The notes beneath the pieces were generated by a model that saw only the letters and a program-made list of their open reading frames with translations, was not told where the DNA came from and searched no databases. 64,000 nucleotides of DNA from a virus. A program made the translations under genes and the position numbers. Shown in pieces: positions 43,378 to 51,848 of the stretch (positions within the stretch are counted from its first letter, which is position 1; every line of letters begins with the position of its first letter). The stretch is taken from the IMG/VR virus record IMGVR_UViG_3300046467_000379, positions 1 to 64,000 of that record. One strand, 5' to 3'.

Positions 43378-44136
43378 CTACTTAAATTTTATTGGGCATC
43401 CATGATGTATCTTATAGCCATCTCTTAGATGGGAAGTAAATTCATTAATTACAGACTCCCTATTATTGTATTCTTCACTATTCACTTCTATAGGCTTGAC
43501 AGAAGAAGTCCATTCTTCTCGTTTAAAGGGAATAACTTGTATAAGAGGCATTCCCCTTTTCAATACCCCAGGTGTGCTAATACCTTTTCTAAACCCAAAA
43601 AAGAAATTAACTTGGTTGAAATACGTGTCTGTATTTACGATTCCAGAAAAGAGTTTTATTACAGAATTTTCATTATTTAGAGGTGTTGTAAATAAACACG
43701 AATATCCAGGGGGAGTCCGAATAAGCCACGGATTATGAAATGAAAATGAAGCCCCATAAATTATGTCTTCTATCCCCGCAATTTCTTCCCAAGCCCCCCA
43801 CCCTTTAGCTGTTACTGGTGGGTGACCTGTCCCAGATACTTCATCCCCTCTCCCCCAATTTATGGTCATTCTAGGCTCACTCTCACCATAGTATTCACTT
43901 GTGTCAGAATAAGCTATGTCTTGCCACAAAGGAATTATATACCCTGTCCTCAAAGTATCAGTAAATGGTTGGCAGGCTTTAAATGTTGAGTGGTCTTTTT
44001 TCCCTATTGTAGGGTCACCACTACCTTCCTCTATGCGTTGCGCTTTTAGCCACCATTCTGGTATCGCTTGCACTGCTGGAATGGGAGGTAACAAAGTCTC
44101 TACTGTCTGTGCTGCCGCAAAAAATTCTATTTCCAT
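43378..44136 (-). CDS. Phage protein of unknown function (DUF6065-like candidate)
   Basis: 252 residues from MEIEFFAAA; GGAG lies 9 bases before this ATG, while an ATG 12 codons earlier overlaps the previous gene. Tell-tale segments are IPEWWLKAQ near the N-terminus, then STFKACQPFTDTLRTGYIIP and PWLIRTPPGYSCLFTTPLN. I recall similar segments (short 'IPxWW', 'C.P..D.L..GYIIP', 'TPPGYS') in marine phage proteins often found next to 2OG oxygenases, probably DUF6065, but this naming is from memory. No catalytic residues can be named. Next to two oxygenase-like genes, so joint action is suggested. Confidence 0.6.
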   Translation of the reverse strand: MEIEFFAAAQTVETLLPPIPAVQAIPEWWLKAQRIEEGSGDPTIGKKDHSTFKACQPFTDTLRTGYIIPLWQDIAYSDTSEYYGESEPRMTINWGRGDEVSGTGHPPVTAKGWGAWEEIAGIEDIIYGASFSFHNPWLIRTPPGYSCLFTTPLNNENSVIKLFSGIVNTDTYFNQVNFFFGFRKGISTPGVLKRGMPLIQVIPFKREEWTSSVKPIEVNSEEYNNRESVINEFTSHLRDGYKIHHGCPIKFK

Positions 44137-44155
44137 ATTATTAATCTCCGCTATT

Positions 44156-45547
44156 CTAAAAATTCGCCCCAAACATGCCTACGTTTCCACTAGCATCAGC
44201 GGGTTCTTCTGGAGCCATTATCCAAGTGACTGTTTTATACGCAGGATTGACACCAGTGGCTTGCACAACACCTTGAGTACCAGAAGTATAACTCCCTGTA
44301 GCGGCACAGTTAGTGGATGAACTATTGTAAGCGTGGTCATGGCAGTTAGGAGACATAACCCTAGTTCCACCTTGACCAGAACCCCAACCCCAGTTCTGTG
44401 TTGCACCAAAACCACCTGTACTTGGGTAGGTGTAATTCCCTGTATTAGAAGACGATAGGGTATGTCCGTGATTACCACCACCACCGTGGGAATGACCTCC
44501 TGGGCTAGAATGGTTATGGCTGGAAGACCCACCAGTACCTCCAACAGCACCACCACTAGAAGATAATTTAATATATTTAGCAGCATTCAAATTAGGAGTA
44601 CTGTTGTTGCCATCACATAAAACCCAGCCTTCATCAGTGAAGGTTGAAAGAGTGTCTCCAGATATAAAACCTATTCCTCCCTCTAACCAAGAATCAGAGC
44701 TATTAGTTACACCCCACACAGAAATATACGGAGCTTCTAAAGTAGCTCCTCCTGATGTTCCACCACTAGCAGCATTGGCAGTACCCGAAGCGGTACCAGG
44801 CCCTGCTGATGGTACTGAATGCGTATGACACCCTGGAGTTTGTTCTCTACAGTAGTCTTCTGGGCAGCCGCCACCTTGACCACCGCTGCCTGAGGAAGTA
44901 CTGCCGCTTCCCGCTGAATGCGTGTGACTCCCGCCACCACCACCATGCGTATGATTCCCACAAGAACCATGAGAATGGGAACCAGGCGTTACCGCACTCC
45001 CTCCACTACTAGCACCACGTATAAACTTTCCAACGCTTCCACCATGTTGACTCCAACCAGATTCTGTGGTAGGGTTAGACGCAGTACCCCACAACACCAC
45101 AGAGTTTGCGGGAAAGCCATCACCACTTCCATCGCTCTTAATTACACGGAAAGTATAATAAGGAGAAAGGCTGCTACCGGAGCCATAGTTACCATTCCCC
45201 CCGCTGCTACCACTAGTAGTTGCAGGGCCAAGGGAAGCAGCAGGATGCACATGGCAGGCACCTCTTCCTGGGCCGCCAGAAGACCAGTACAAATATTGGG
45301 AGTAGGGGGGGAAATACGGGGCTTGGGTACAGTTACCTTGCATACTTGAAGTACTGTGAGTATGGCTACCCCCTGGATGGGAATGATTATTTCCATTATG
45401 ATTATGGTTATCAGACCCTCCCGTACCAGAACCGCTATTAGCACTATAGGGCATTTTATTATCAAAAGCCGTGTCAGTAGTCCACCCACTAGGAGTAGAG
45501 GCACTACTGGGCCATAAAATTCTTACGTTCTCTGGAATCGAAGCCAT
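44156..45547 (-). CDS. His/Gly-rich tail collar-like fibre protein with three repeated modules
   Basis: 463 residues, built of three versions of one module. Each opens with a 'V-x-LW/ W-x-x-x' strand (ILWPSSASTPSGWTTD, VVLWGTASNPTTESGW, TFTDEGWVLCDG), passes through a Ser/Gly loop and ends in His-rich strings of H-x-H type (NHSHPGGSHTHS, SHSHGSCGNHTHGG, GHSHGGGGNHGHT). Such H-x-H sites bind metal ions in T4 gp12/gp37-type fibres. Several Cys (CPEDYC, CHDH) may form disulfides. The C-terminal segment (NPAYKTVTWIM) matches the end of tail-collar domain proteins. Probably a host-recognition tip. Confidence 0.65.
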   Translation of the reverse strand: MASIPENVRILWPSSASTPSGWTTDTAFDNKMPYSANSGSGTGGSDNHNHNGNNHSHPGGSHTHSTSSMQGNCTQAPYFPPYSQYLYWSSGGPGRGACHVHPAASLGPATTSGSSGGNGNYGSGSSLSPYYTFRVIKSDGSGDGFPANSVVLWGTASNPTTESGWSQHGGSVGKFIRGASSGGSAVTPGSHSHGSCGNHTHGGGGGSHTHSAGSGSTSSGSGGQGGGCPEDYCREQTPGCHTHSVPSAGPGTASGTANAASGGTSGGATLEAPYISVWGVTNSSDSWLEGGIGFISGDTLSTFTDEGWVLCDGNNSTPNLNAAKYIKLSSSGGAVGGTGGSSSHNHSSPGGHSHGGGGNHGHTLSSSNTGNYTYPSTGGFGATQNWGWGSGQGGTRVMSPNCHDHAYNSSSTNCAATGSYTSGTQGVVQATGVNPAYKTVTWIMAPEEPADASGNVGMFGANF

Positions 45548-45549
45548 GC

Positions 45550-45939
45550 TTATTCACCACCTGTAATGCGTGTACCAGTAGACCCGAAAGGACTATCTAT
45601 CTCTGTTTCCTCCCCAGGTTCTTCATCATCTGGATAAACACCATGTAAATTCTTTTCCCGCACAATCATGTCTTTTGCAATAATTGCACTTATTTCTTCA
45701 TCTGTTGCCCGTTTAGGAACTTCTATCCGTACATCATTCATAAATGGATTCCATCTTTCTAGGGAGTCATCCAGAAACTTAAACTCATACGTTACGAGCA
45801 AAATATCAAACAAACCCCCTGGAGATTCCAAAGCTTTGGGCTGCACCGTATACCCCATTACAAGCGTAAGTGGCGTTTCTTCTGATGGAACGACATCTGG
45901 GTTATTCTCAATATTTATATCTTCGCCTGGTGTTACCAT
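45550..45939 (-). CDS. Hypothetical protein of the fibre region
   Basis: 129 residues. An acidic protein with a central alpha/beta stretch ('LLVTYEFKFLDDSLERW', 'RIEVPKRATDEEISAI') and a disordered acidic tail (EEPGEETEIDSPFG). No family recognised. Located between the collar-like protein (3-base gap) and a large fibre gene. Confidence 0.55.
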   Translation of the reverse strand: MVTPGEDINIENNPDVVPSEETPLTLVMGYTVQPKALESPGGLFDILLVTYEFKFLDDSLERWNPFMNDVRIEVPKRATDEEISAIIAKDMIVREKNLHGVYPDDEEPGEETEIDSPFGSTGTRITGGE

Positions 45940-45963
45940 TAGTCTCCTCCATATCCCCTTAGT

Positions 45964-48090
45964 TTAAGCGAATGCTACGGAAGCACTCCCGTAAAAATTG
46001 GTGCCATCATAAAAGAAAGCTACTATATCAATCCCTGCTGCGCCTGCAAGCGTAGGAGCCGTGCCAGCAGCCCACATAATAGGAGTAACGGCATCACTCC
46101 ACGTTACTGTCCTACCAGCCCCAGAATGTATAATCTTTAGCATAACATTACCAGGGCCAGCAGGAGCAGCCATTGTAATTGTTACGTTGCCACTTAAAGT
46201 AACATATTGTTTCATCCCAGTTGCCCAGTTTAGAGCGACTGTGCCAGAACTAGCACTTCCACCATTTACTAAAGCAAATGTAGCAGTCTTTATATTTGCG
46301 ATATTCTGGTCACTGGCATCCATATCCGCACCACTCAGAGTCAGTGCGCCAGCTATATCCACAGCACCAGAAAAGTCTCCTGTCGCTGCATCTAGTTCGC
46401 CAGAAATGGTAAGGTTTCTTTGCCCTGTAGTATCTACGTTTGCATCCGCAGTAACTACTTTAGAAGCAACAGCAGTACCAACTGTGGTAATACCATCTAG
46501 TAGCTCTAATTCAGCTTCAGCCAGAACTGCGTTACCAGCAGTAAAGCCTGTACCCGTTACTAATCCCGAAGAAGTAACCGCACCAGAACCAATTGTACCT
46601 ATACCTGTTATATTCGTACTGGCATCTAGCACCAATGCTTTAGAGGCAGCAGCCGTGCCTGCTGTTATATCCTCAATTTGTTCTAAATCAACTTCTACAA
46701 TTGAAGCATTCCCTATTGTAAATCCTGTAGCACTTACTACACCCGAAGATGTAATAGCCCCAGAACCAATTGTACCTATGGTTGCTATATTTTTACTGCC
46801 ATCCAAAACTACGGCTTTATTTACAGCAGCAGTACCAGGCGTAATGTCCTCTACTCTCTCTAAATCAGCTTCTACCATTGTGGCACTACCCATTGTAAGC
46901 CCCGCAGAAGTAATAATCCCAGAGGCACCAAGAGTGGTAATACCAGATAATGCTCCAGCAAAGACTACAGCACCATTAATGTCTACCGTAGTATCCGATT
47001 CTATGGTGAGAACACCATCAGCCGATTGGTGAATAAAAGTACCGGCATCGCCAAACTGTATTTTACGAGAACTGTTTAACAATAATCCTGTATCGTGTAC
47101 ATGGGTCAAACTTACATCTGAGTTTACACCAAAATTCACTACAGCCGCATCAGATATTAATGTTAAATCATCGCCAAGAATGGTATCTAAAGTCACGCTT
47201 AGTCCACCATCTGTTTGAAGGGAGCCATCCGTAATGGACGTTGCATTCGTTGTAGCATCCGTTTTTATAATCCCAGATGAGGTAATTGCACCAGCACTGA
47301 TAGTACCTATCCCTGTTATGTTAGTACTGGCATCTAGAACTAATGCCTTAGAAGCGGCAGCGGTTCCTGCGGTAATGTCATCTATCATTTCCAATTCAGC
47401 TTCTGCAATAACAGCAGACCCAATGGTAAAGCCAGTAGCAGTTACTACACCAGTAGATGTAATTGCGCCTAAGCCAGTTACGCTACCATCAGTAGCGAAA
47501 GTGTAGTTACCATCAGTAAACACACCATCTATCGTTAAGTTTCTAATGGTTCCGATATCTTTATTCGCATCCACTACCAAGGCTTTGGAAGCCACCGCAG
47601 TACCAGCAGTCAAATCATCTATCTGTTCTAAATCGGCTTCGGTTATAACCGCACTACCGATAGTAATAGACGTAGTAAAGGTTGGGGTAGCCACAGGAGC
47701 AATGCCAGCTTCTGCAAGCGTCTGGTTTATCCAAGCAGAACCATTCCACTTTAGTACTTCCCCAGAAGCGATTGAAGAAATGGTTACATCTGTCATTTCT
47801 GTGATAGTATTTAAAGCAGTTGTGGCTGTGGTTACAAATGCAGTAGTAGCCAACTGAGTGGTATTAGTCCCAGCATTGGCAGTAGGGCCAGCAGGCGTTC
47901 CTGTAAAAGTAGGACTCGCTAAAATACTAGCCTGGAGATTCGTGATGGTTAACTGCTTCAACGCTGTAGCAGAAATATCATAGATAATGAGGGTATCATC
48001 TGACGCAGGCGTACTTCCCAAACTACTTTGGTCTGTAATGAACGAGTTCCGTATTGGTAGACCTTCTAACGGATTAGCTATATATGGCAT
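45964..48090 (-). CDS. Repeat-built tail fibre protein
   Basis: 708 residues. The N-terminal 90 residues look like a phage tail-fibre attachment region. A repeat of about 43 residues occurs five times (residues about 143-185, 222-264, 398-441, 457-500, 516-560), each like 'TIGSA-x-x-x-EA-x-LE-x-I-x-DITAGTAAASKALVLDAS'. These repeats recur in marine phage fibres and may form trimeric shafts. The C-terminal 100 residues ('TLSGNVTITMAAPAGPG', 'AFFYDGTNFYGSASVAFA') form a compact beta domain that likely contacts the host. Contains very few charged loops. Confidence 0.7.
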   Translation of the reverse strand: MPYIANPLEGLPIRNSFITDQSSLGSTPASDDTLIIYDISATALKQLTITNLQASILASPTFTGTPAGPTANAGTNTTQLATTAFVTTATTALNTITEMTDVTISSIASGEVLKWNGSAWINQTLAEAGIAPVATPTFTTSITIGSAVITEADLEQIDDLTAGTAVASKALVVDANKDIGTIRNLTIDGVFTDGNYTFATDGSVTGLGAITSTGVVTATGFTIGSAVIAEAELEMIDDITAGTAAASKALVLDASTNITGIGTISAGAITSSGIIKTDATTNATSITDGSLQTDGGLSVTLDTILGDDLTLISDAAVVNFGVNSDVSLTHVHDTGLLLNSSRKIQFGDAGTFIHQSADGVLTIESDTTVDINGAVVFAGALSGITTLGASGIITSAGLTMGSATMVEADLERVEDITPGTAAVNKAVVLDGSKNIATIGTIGSGAITSSGVVSATGFTIGNASIVEVDLEQIEDITAGTAAASKALVLDASTNITGIGTIGSGAVTSSGLVTGTGFTAGNAVLAEAELELLDGITTVGTAVASKVVTADANVDTTGQRNLTISGELDAATGDFSGAVDIAGALTLSGADMDASDQNIANIKTATFALVNGGSASSGTVALNWATGMKQYVTLSGNVTITMAAPAGPGNVMLKIIHSGAGRTVTWSDAVTPIMWAAGTAPTLAGAAGIDIVAFFYDGTNFYGSASVAFA
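46411..47664 (-). repeat. Five diverged copies of a ~43-codon fibre repeat
   Basis: Copies are visible in the protein of 45964-48090 as 'GSA-x-I-x-EA-x-LE-x-IDDITAGTA-ASKALVLDA' with substitutions; copies 2 and 4 are the closest. Spacing between copies varies, so the DNA is not a tandem array but spread over 1250 bases. Such repeats favour recombination and domain swapping. Confidence 0.6.
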
Positions 48091-48104
48091 TTTAGATTAC
48101 CCCT

Positions 48105-48413
48105 TTAATTTGAGTAGCCCCCGTAGGCTCTGCGTTCACCAGCGGGTTGGATTTCTCCCATCTGTTGAAACATTTCTCCTATTACTTCATGTTCACCCAT
48201 GATGGTCTGCATCTGGTCATCTGCAACTGCGAGGTTCTTTTCTAAGGTATTCAACCTTTCGGTTAAGCTTTCCGATTCTGCGTGTATTGCTTCTAATTGC
48301 ACAACCGCAGTTGTAACATCACTTCTTAAAGATAGTACCCACCCTATCAATCCTATGCCCACTATAATTAGTGGGACTATCGTAGCTATGAGGCTTAGAT
48401 TCATTTTGCCCAT
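48105..48413 (-). CDS. Single-pass membrane protein with coiled coil
   Basis: 102 residues. Residues about 7-28 are a membrane helix (LIATIVPLIIVGIGLIGWVL); residues 31-85 are a coiled coil (AIHAESESLTERLNTLEKN) followed by a Gly/Tyr tail. The layout resembles an inner-membrane spanin or a virion-anchored protein; no lysozyme gene is in the window. The ATG lies just 6 bases after a TATAAT motif, so a leaderless mRNA is possible; an ATG four codons on (MNLSLI) with GGGC ahead is an alternative start. Confidence 0.5.
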   Translation of the reverse strand: MGKMNLSLIATIVPLIIVGIGLIGWVLSLRSDVTTAVVQLEAIHAESESLTERLNTLEKNLAVADDQMQTIMGEHEVIGEMFQQMGEIQPAGERRAYGGYSN

Positions 48414-48418
48414 AGTAT

Positions 48419-48424
48419 ATTATA
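48419..48424 (-). promoter_or_regulatory. Phage promoter motif (GAGTATAATATACTATGGG) abutting a start codon
   Basis: TATAAT in GAGTATAATATACTATGGGC. The stop TAA of the upstream gene is part of the motif, and the ATG of 48413 follows after 6 bases, so transcription would begin at or next to the start codon. One of nine related sites. Confidence 0.5.
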
Positions 48425-49016
48425 CTCCATTCCACATAATTTCTGGGTCATACAGATGGGCTACACCATTCTTGTCTATGGTAATATACCCCTTATGAAA
48501 AATATGGGCTACCGCATCCTCTCTATTCCATTCAATCGAAATATCTCCTACGTAATCCTTTACAAGTCTCCTAGATTCATCGTCCATCCAAGGCTTACGT
48601 TCATCCCTAATACGCCAACAAACGTCATGTCTATTATAACATAAACGATTGTTTGTAGGGGGTAGAGTTTCCCCTTCTTCGACTATTTCATGTGGGAGAC
48701 TGTCGGGGTCACGGTACAAATACAAAGTTTCCCCATCTAAAATAGGTATGGCTTTCAGGTATAAACGGCCTTTCGCATTATCCGTAGAAAGCACTTGAGC
48801 CTTACCCATTAATTCTTTAAAATGCCAAGTCCCTTTATCTTTTATGATGATTCTCATAAAAGCTTTGTGTCTATCCCAAGATAATTCTAAGGTATTTAAT
48901 TCCGTAGGTATTGGCTCTTGGGGGCCAATGTCCTCAAAACTTTGGAACTGGCTTTCAGGATAAGTTTCCAATAACTCATCTTCCGACAACAAATCAAATT
49001 TAGTTTTTTCTACCAT
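48420..49016 (-). CDS. Hypothetical protein
   Basis: 198 residues from MVEKTKFDLLS, with GGGGG a few bases ahead; an upstream TTG is less likely. Charged alpha/beta protein with 'MRIIIKDKGTWHFKELMGKA', a Trp/Arg-rich middle (CYNRHDVCWRIRDERKPWMD) and a short C-terminal beta segment. No family recognised. Overlaps the 49000-49350 stop by 17 bases. Confidence 0.55.
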   Translation of the reverse strand: MVEKTKFDLLSEDELLETYPESQFQSFEDIGPQEPIPTELNTLELSWDRHKAFMRIIIKDKGTWHFKELMGKAQVLSTDNAKGRLYLKAIPILDGETLYLYRDPDSLPHEIVEEGETLPPTNNRLCYNRHDVCWRIRDERKPWMDDESRRLVKDYVGDISIEWNREDAVAHIFHKGYITIDKNGVAHLYDPEIMWNGV

Positions 49017-49350
49017 TGGTACCCCCAATACCCGCCAAACTAGGCAATATCTTAATCTCGCCAGTCGCTTCCAATATTTGGATGCGGTCTAATGTTAATT
49101 CACCATCTTTCAGTTGTTGAAGTATAGGTTCTGAAACTTGAGTAGGGATTTCTAAATCAGGGTCATGTTCAAAGACAGATGATACACGATACCAATTCCT
49201 CCCCCATGCTAATTTTTGCGCCTTAGAAATAGCTTCAGCCTCATTAGTCGCAATCAAGTCTAACGTAACCTGGCCCTGCAAAATTGGTATGCCTCCCATA
49301 CCTGCAATTTCCTCATCATATCCTAGAACTGTGTAATGCGTATGTCTCAT
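49000..49350 (-). CDS. Small hypothetical protein
   Basis: 116 residues: an N-terminal beta-alpha unit (HTHYTVLGYDEEIAGMGG ... LDLIATNEAEAISKAQKLA) typical of small nucleotide- or protein-interacting folds, then an acidic helix and a Gly-rich end. No family recognised. Located between structural genes in the fibre region. Confidence 0.5.
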   Translation of the reverse strand: MRHTHYTVLGYDEEIAGMGGIPILQGQVTLDLIATNEAEAISKAQKLAWGRNWYRVSSVFEHDPDLEIPTQVSEPILQQLKDGELTLDRIQILEATGEIKILPSLAGIGGTNGRKN

Positions 49351-49361
49351 CTATCCTCCGT

Positions 49362-49733
49362 TTATGTATTCTCTAATATACTTACTACTGCGTCTAAATG
49401 TGTAGCCCCAGTTTGACACCTAACTTGAAGCGTGTCTCCCGTGCCAGAACCAGTATTCGCTAGAACTACTTTACCTGATATAACTTCCAATGCGCTGCCA
49501 TATGGGATATCCGCATTTTTAACGAGGTAAACATCGTCACCCTGACCACTTTGACCTTCGATTAAAACATCTACAACTACTGCTCCCCCCGAAATATTAG
49601 TTAATAGCAGACCAATTACCACTGTATCACAGTTAGGGGGAACTACATATAAATCGCTAGTACCATTAGTTGTATTTGGTAATGCAGTAGTAGGAACATC
49701 GCCCATTGTTGCTCTTTTAAATTCAGTTGCCAT
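49362..49733 (-). CDS. Small beta-rich structural protein
   Basis: 123 residues. Strand-rich, Val/Thr/Gly-heavy sequence ('VVIGLLLTNISGGAVVVDVL', 'VYLVKNADIPYGSALEVISG', KVVLANTGSGTGDTLQVRCQ) resembles small phage proteins of marine genomes associated with tail fibres or head decoration. Ends 10 bases before the downstream gene's stop. No function beyond structural is supported. Confidence 0.5.
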   Translation of the reverse strand: MATEFKRATMGDVPTTALPNTTNGTSDLYVVPPNCDTVVIGLLLTNISGGAVVVDVLIEGQSGQGDDVYLVKNADIPYGSALEVISGKVVLANTGSGTGDTLQVRCQTGATHLDAVVSILENT

Positions 49734-49742
49734 TATTACTCC

Positions 49743-51848
49743 TTACAGTGCGACTGCCATTGCAATGGCGAATGATTCGTCTGCGGAATCCCCAGCAGCA
49801 TATGTTTTAAGCTGCGAAGCATTAATATATTTCGTAGCTCCACCATCATCAATTAACAATTTATCCGCATCAACAATTGTAATTCCAGTTCCATCAGTAC
49901 CACTGTCTATTTGAATTGCCCCACCCGCTACTTTATCAGCCGTTGAAATTGTGGCTAATTTAGTGTCTACTATTGCAGCATCAGATTTAATATCTGCATT
50001 GACAATAACATCGGCAGTTATAGCAGCAACACTAGTAACATTTGCAGAACCATTGAACGATGCAGAAGTCCAAGTAATATCACCTGACGCTGAAATTGTT
50101 CGACCAGTAGCTAACGTATCAGCATTCCCTGTTACATCCCCCGTGACATTTCCTTCTAAATTCGCAACAATTGTTCCGACAGAGCCTGATACTACTTCAC
50201 TAGATAAGGTAGCATCAGGTACAAAGGTTAGTTTCGCAGCAGAATCATCCCATCCTAAGAATGCCTGTTTAGCAGCAGAGCCGTTGTGGTATTCCATCAT
50301 CAGGCCCACATCTTTATTTGTATCGGATGCTAAATCTCCTCCACCAGAGGCAGTTTGTAAATGTATAATGGGGTCTACAACCGTTAAGACAGTGCTATTG
50401 ACAGTTGTGGTAGTTCCTGTTACAGTTAAATTGCCTGCGGATATAGTACCTGTAGTGGTTATGTTACTAGAACCAGTGTCAATAGCCCCAAATCCCGAAG
50501 TAATGGAGCCTGCATTCAAGGCACCTGTTGCTACGATAGCTGTTAGATTGCCCGTTCCCACCAAAGTCCCTGTTGCCACAGGAAGAGTGAGGGTAACATT
50601 CCCTGAATAAGCACTATGAGCAGCAGACTTTAATTCAGCATAATGAAGATTACTAACTTCACAATACAAACGAACTACTGATGCTGTGCCACCATTCTTA
50701 ACATCTAATATACCAGAATTCAACGTGGTATTACCAGAAACGGTTAATGTACCAGCAAGAGTTAAAGCACCATTGGCAACAGTAATTAAATCTGTATCAT
50801 CTGTATGGCCTATCGTAGCCCCATTTATTAACACATCGTCTATATCTAAAGACCCACCAGAAATTAAGCCAGTTGTAGTAATTGCACTAGAACCATTGTT
50901 AATGACCCCAAAGTTGGAACTAATTGACCCTGCATCTAAAGCCCCTACAGAGGTTATCTGAGTTTGAGCAGCATCTACATTTAGTGTATTAGTAGATAGG
51001 GTTATTCCTGTACCAGCTACTAAAGTTGTTTTAGACATTTCAATGGCTGCGGAAGCATTGATATCTGCATTTACTACTACACCACTAGCAATCGCTACGG
51101 CACCATCTGTCCCTAATGTTATATCACCACTAATAGCTTTATTATCCCAACTATCAGTACCATCATATATTAGAACATGTGCGCCAGCTATATTAGCAAT
51201 CGTAGTATCATTCAATAATGCTATAGTATCAGATGAAACACCGCCAGCTACAAGGTTTCCAATTGTTACTTTTCGTACTCCTGAAGCAGAAGCATCATAC
51301 ATTATCACAAAATCATTAGAATTGTTAACTGTAGTAGTTGCAGATAGGTCTGTCACGGCTCCAGCTGCTAAAGTCATAGCCCCTGTATCATTAATAGTAG
51401 CTGCCCCTGATAGAGTCGCATCTCGCCATCGAGAAGTTCCCGTATCATATAGAATTAGGGCTGCGTCGGTGGGAGACGTAATAGCTGTATCAGTCAATCC
51501 TTCAAAAGCAGTACCACTAGCAGCTTCTGTAAGGTTATATTCTACATTTACATCATTTTTAAAATAAAGCTTATTATCAGATTTAGCATACATCACCCCA
51601 AAGCCTGATGCAGGCTGGCCTGGAGCCGAACCTTCAACAACCGTAATTCCTGCGGATGTAAAACTCTTATTAGAAAAGGTTTGAGCAAGACTATTGCCTG
51701 CAACTACATTCCATGCACTCCCATCCCACATATACATATCATCTGTATTTGTTTCAAGGAAGGTTGTACCCGTAAGTACATTGCTTGTGGGTTTAGTATC
51801 GCCACTAACCCCAGTAAGTCTATTTCCAGCTAAATACTTAATTGCCAT
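49743..51848 (-). CDS. Repeat-built tail fibre protein, paralog of 51848-53827
   Basis: 701 residues from MAIKYLAGNRL (an ATG six codons up is inside the previous gene). The first 70 residues are nearly the same as the neighbouring fibre: 'TFLETNTDDMYMWDGSAWNV' against TFLETNTDDLYFWDGDSWNV, then AQT-x-x-NK. The rest is a Gly/Ser/Thr/Ala/Asp shaft with short repeats (GALDAGSI..., 'TVTGTTTTVNSTVLTVVDPI') and a block 'DADKLLIDDGGATKYINASQLKTY' (given as DADKLLIDDGG and KYINASQLKTY) at the C-terminus. Probably a trimeric receptor-binding fibre. Its start ATG overlaps the upstream stop (TAATG). Confidence 0.65.
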   Translation of the reverse strand: MAIKYLAGNRLTGVSGDTKPTSNVLTGTTFLETNTDDMYMWDGSAWNVVAGNSLAQTFSNKSFTSAGITVVEGSAPGQPASGFGVMYAKSDNKLYFKNDVNVEYNLTEAASGTAFEGLTDTAITSPTDAALILYDTGTSRWRDATLSGAATINDTGAMTLAAGAVTDLSATTTVNNSNDFVIMYDASASGVRKVTIGNLVAGGVSSDTIALLNDTTIANIAGAHVLIYDGTDSWDNKAISGDITLGTDGAVAIASGVVVNADINASAAIEMSKTTLVAGTGITLSTNTLNVDAAQTQITSVGALDAGSISSNFGVINNGSSAITTTGLISGGSLDIDDVLINGATIGHTDDTDLITVANGALTLAGTLTVSGNTTLNSGILDVKNGGTASVVRLYCEVSNLHYAELKSAAHSAYSGNVTLTLPVATGTLVGTGNLTAIVATGALNAGSITSGFGAIDTGSSNITTTGTISAGNLTVTGTTTTVNSTVLTVVDPIIHLQTASGGGDLASDTNKDVGLMMEYHNGSAAKQAFLGWDDSAAKLTFVPDATLSSEVVSGSVGTIVANLEGNVTGDVTGNADTLATGRTISASGDITWTSASFNGSANVTSVAAITADVIVNADIKSDAAIVDTKLATISTADKVAGGAIQIDSGTDGTGITIVDADKLLIDDGGATKYINASQLKTYAAGDSADESFAIAMAVAL

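Noticed and set aside
45964-48090. Diversity-generating retroelement target or CRISPR-like repeat array in fibre genes
   Set aside because: Repeats are diverged, irregularly spaced and in frame; no reverse transcriptase or template repeat was seen, and no direct-repeat/spacer pattern exists.
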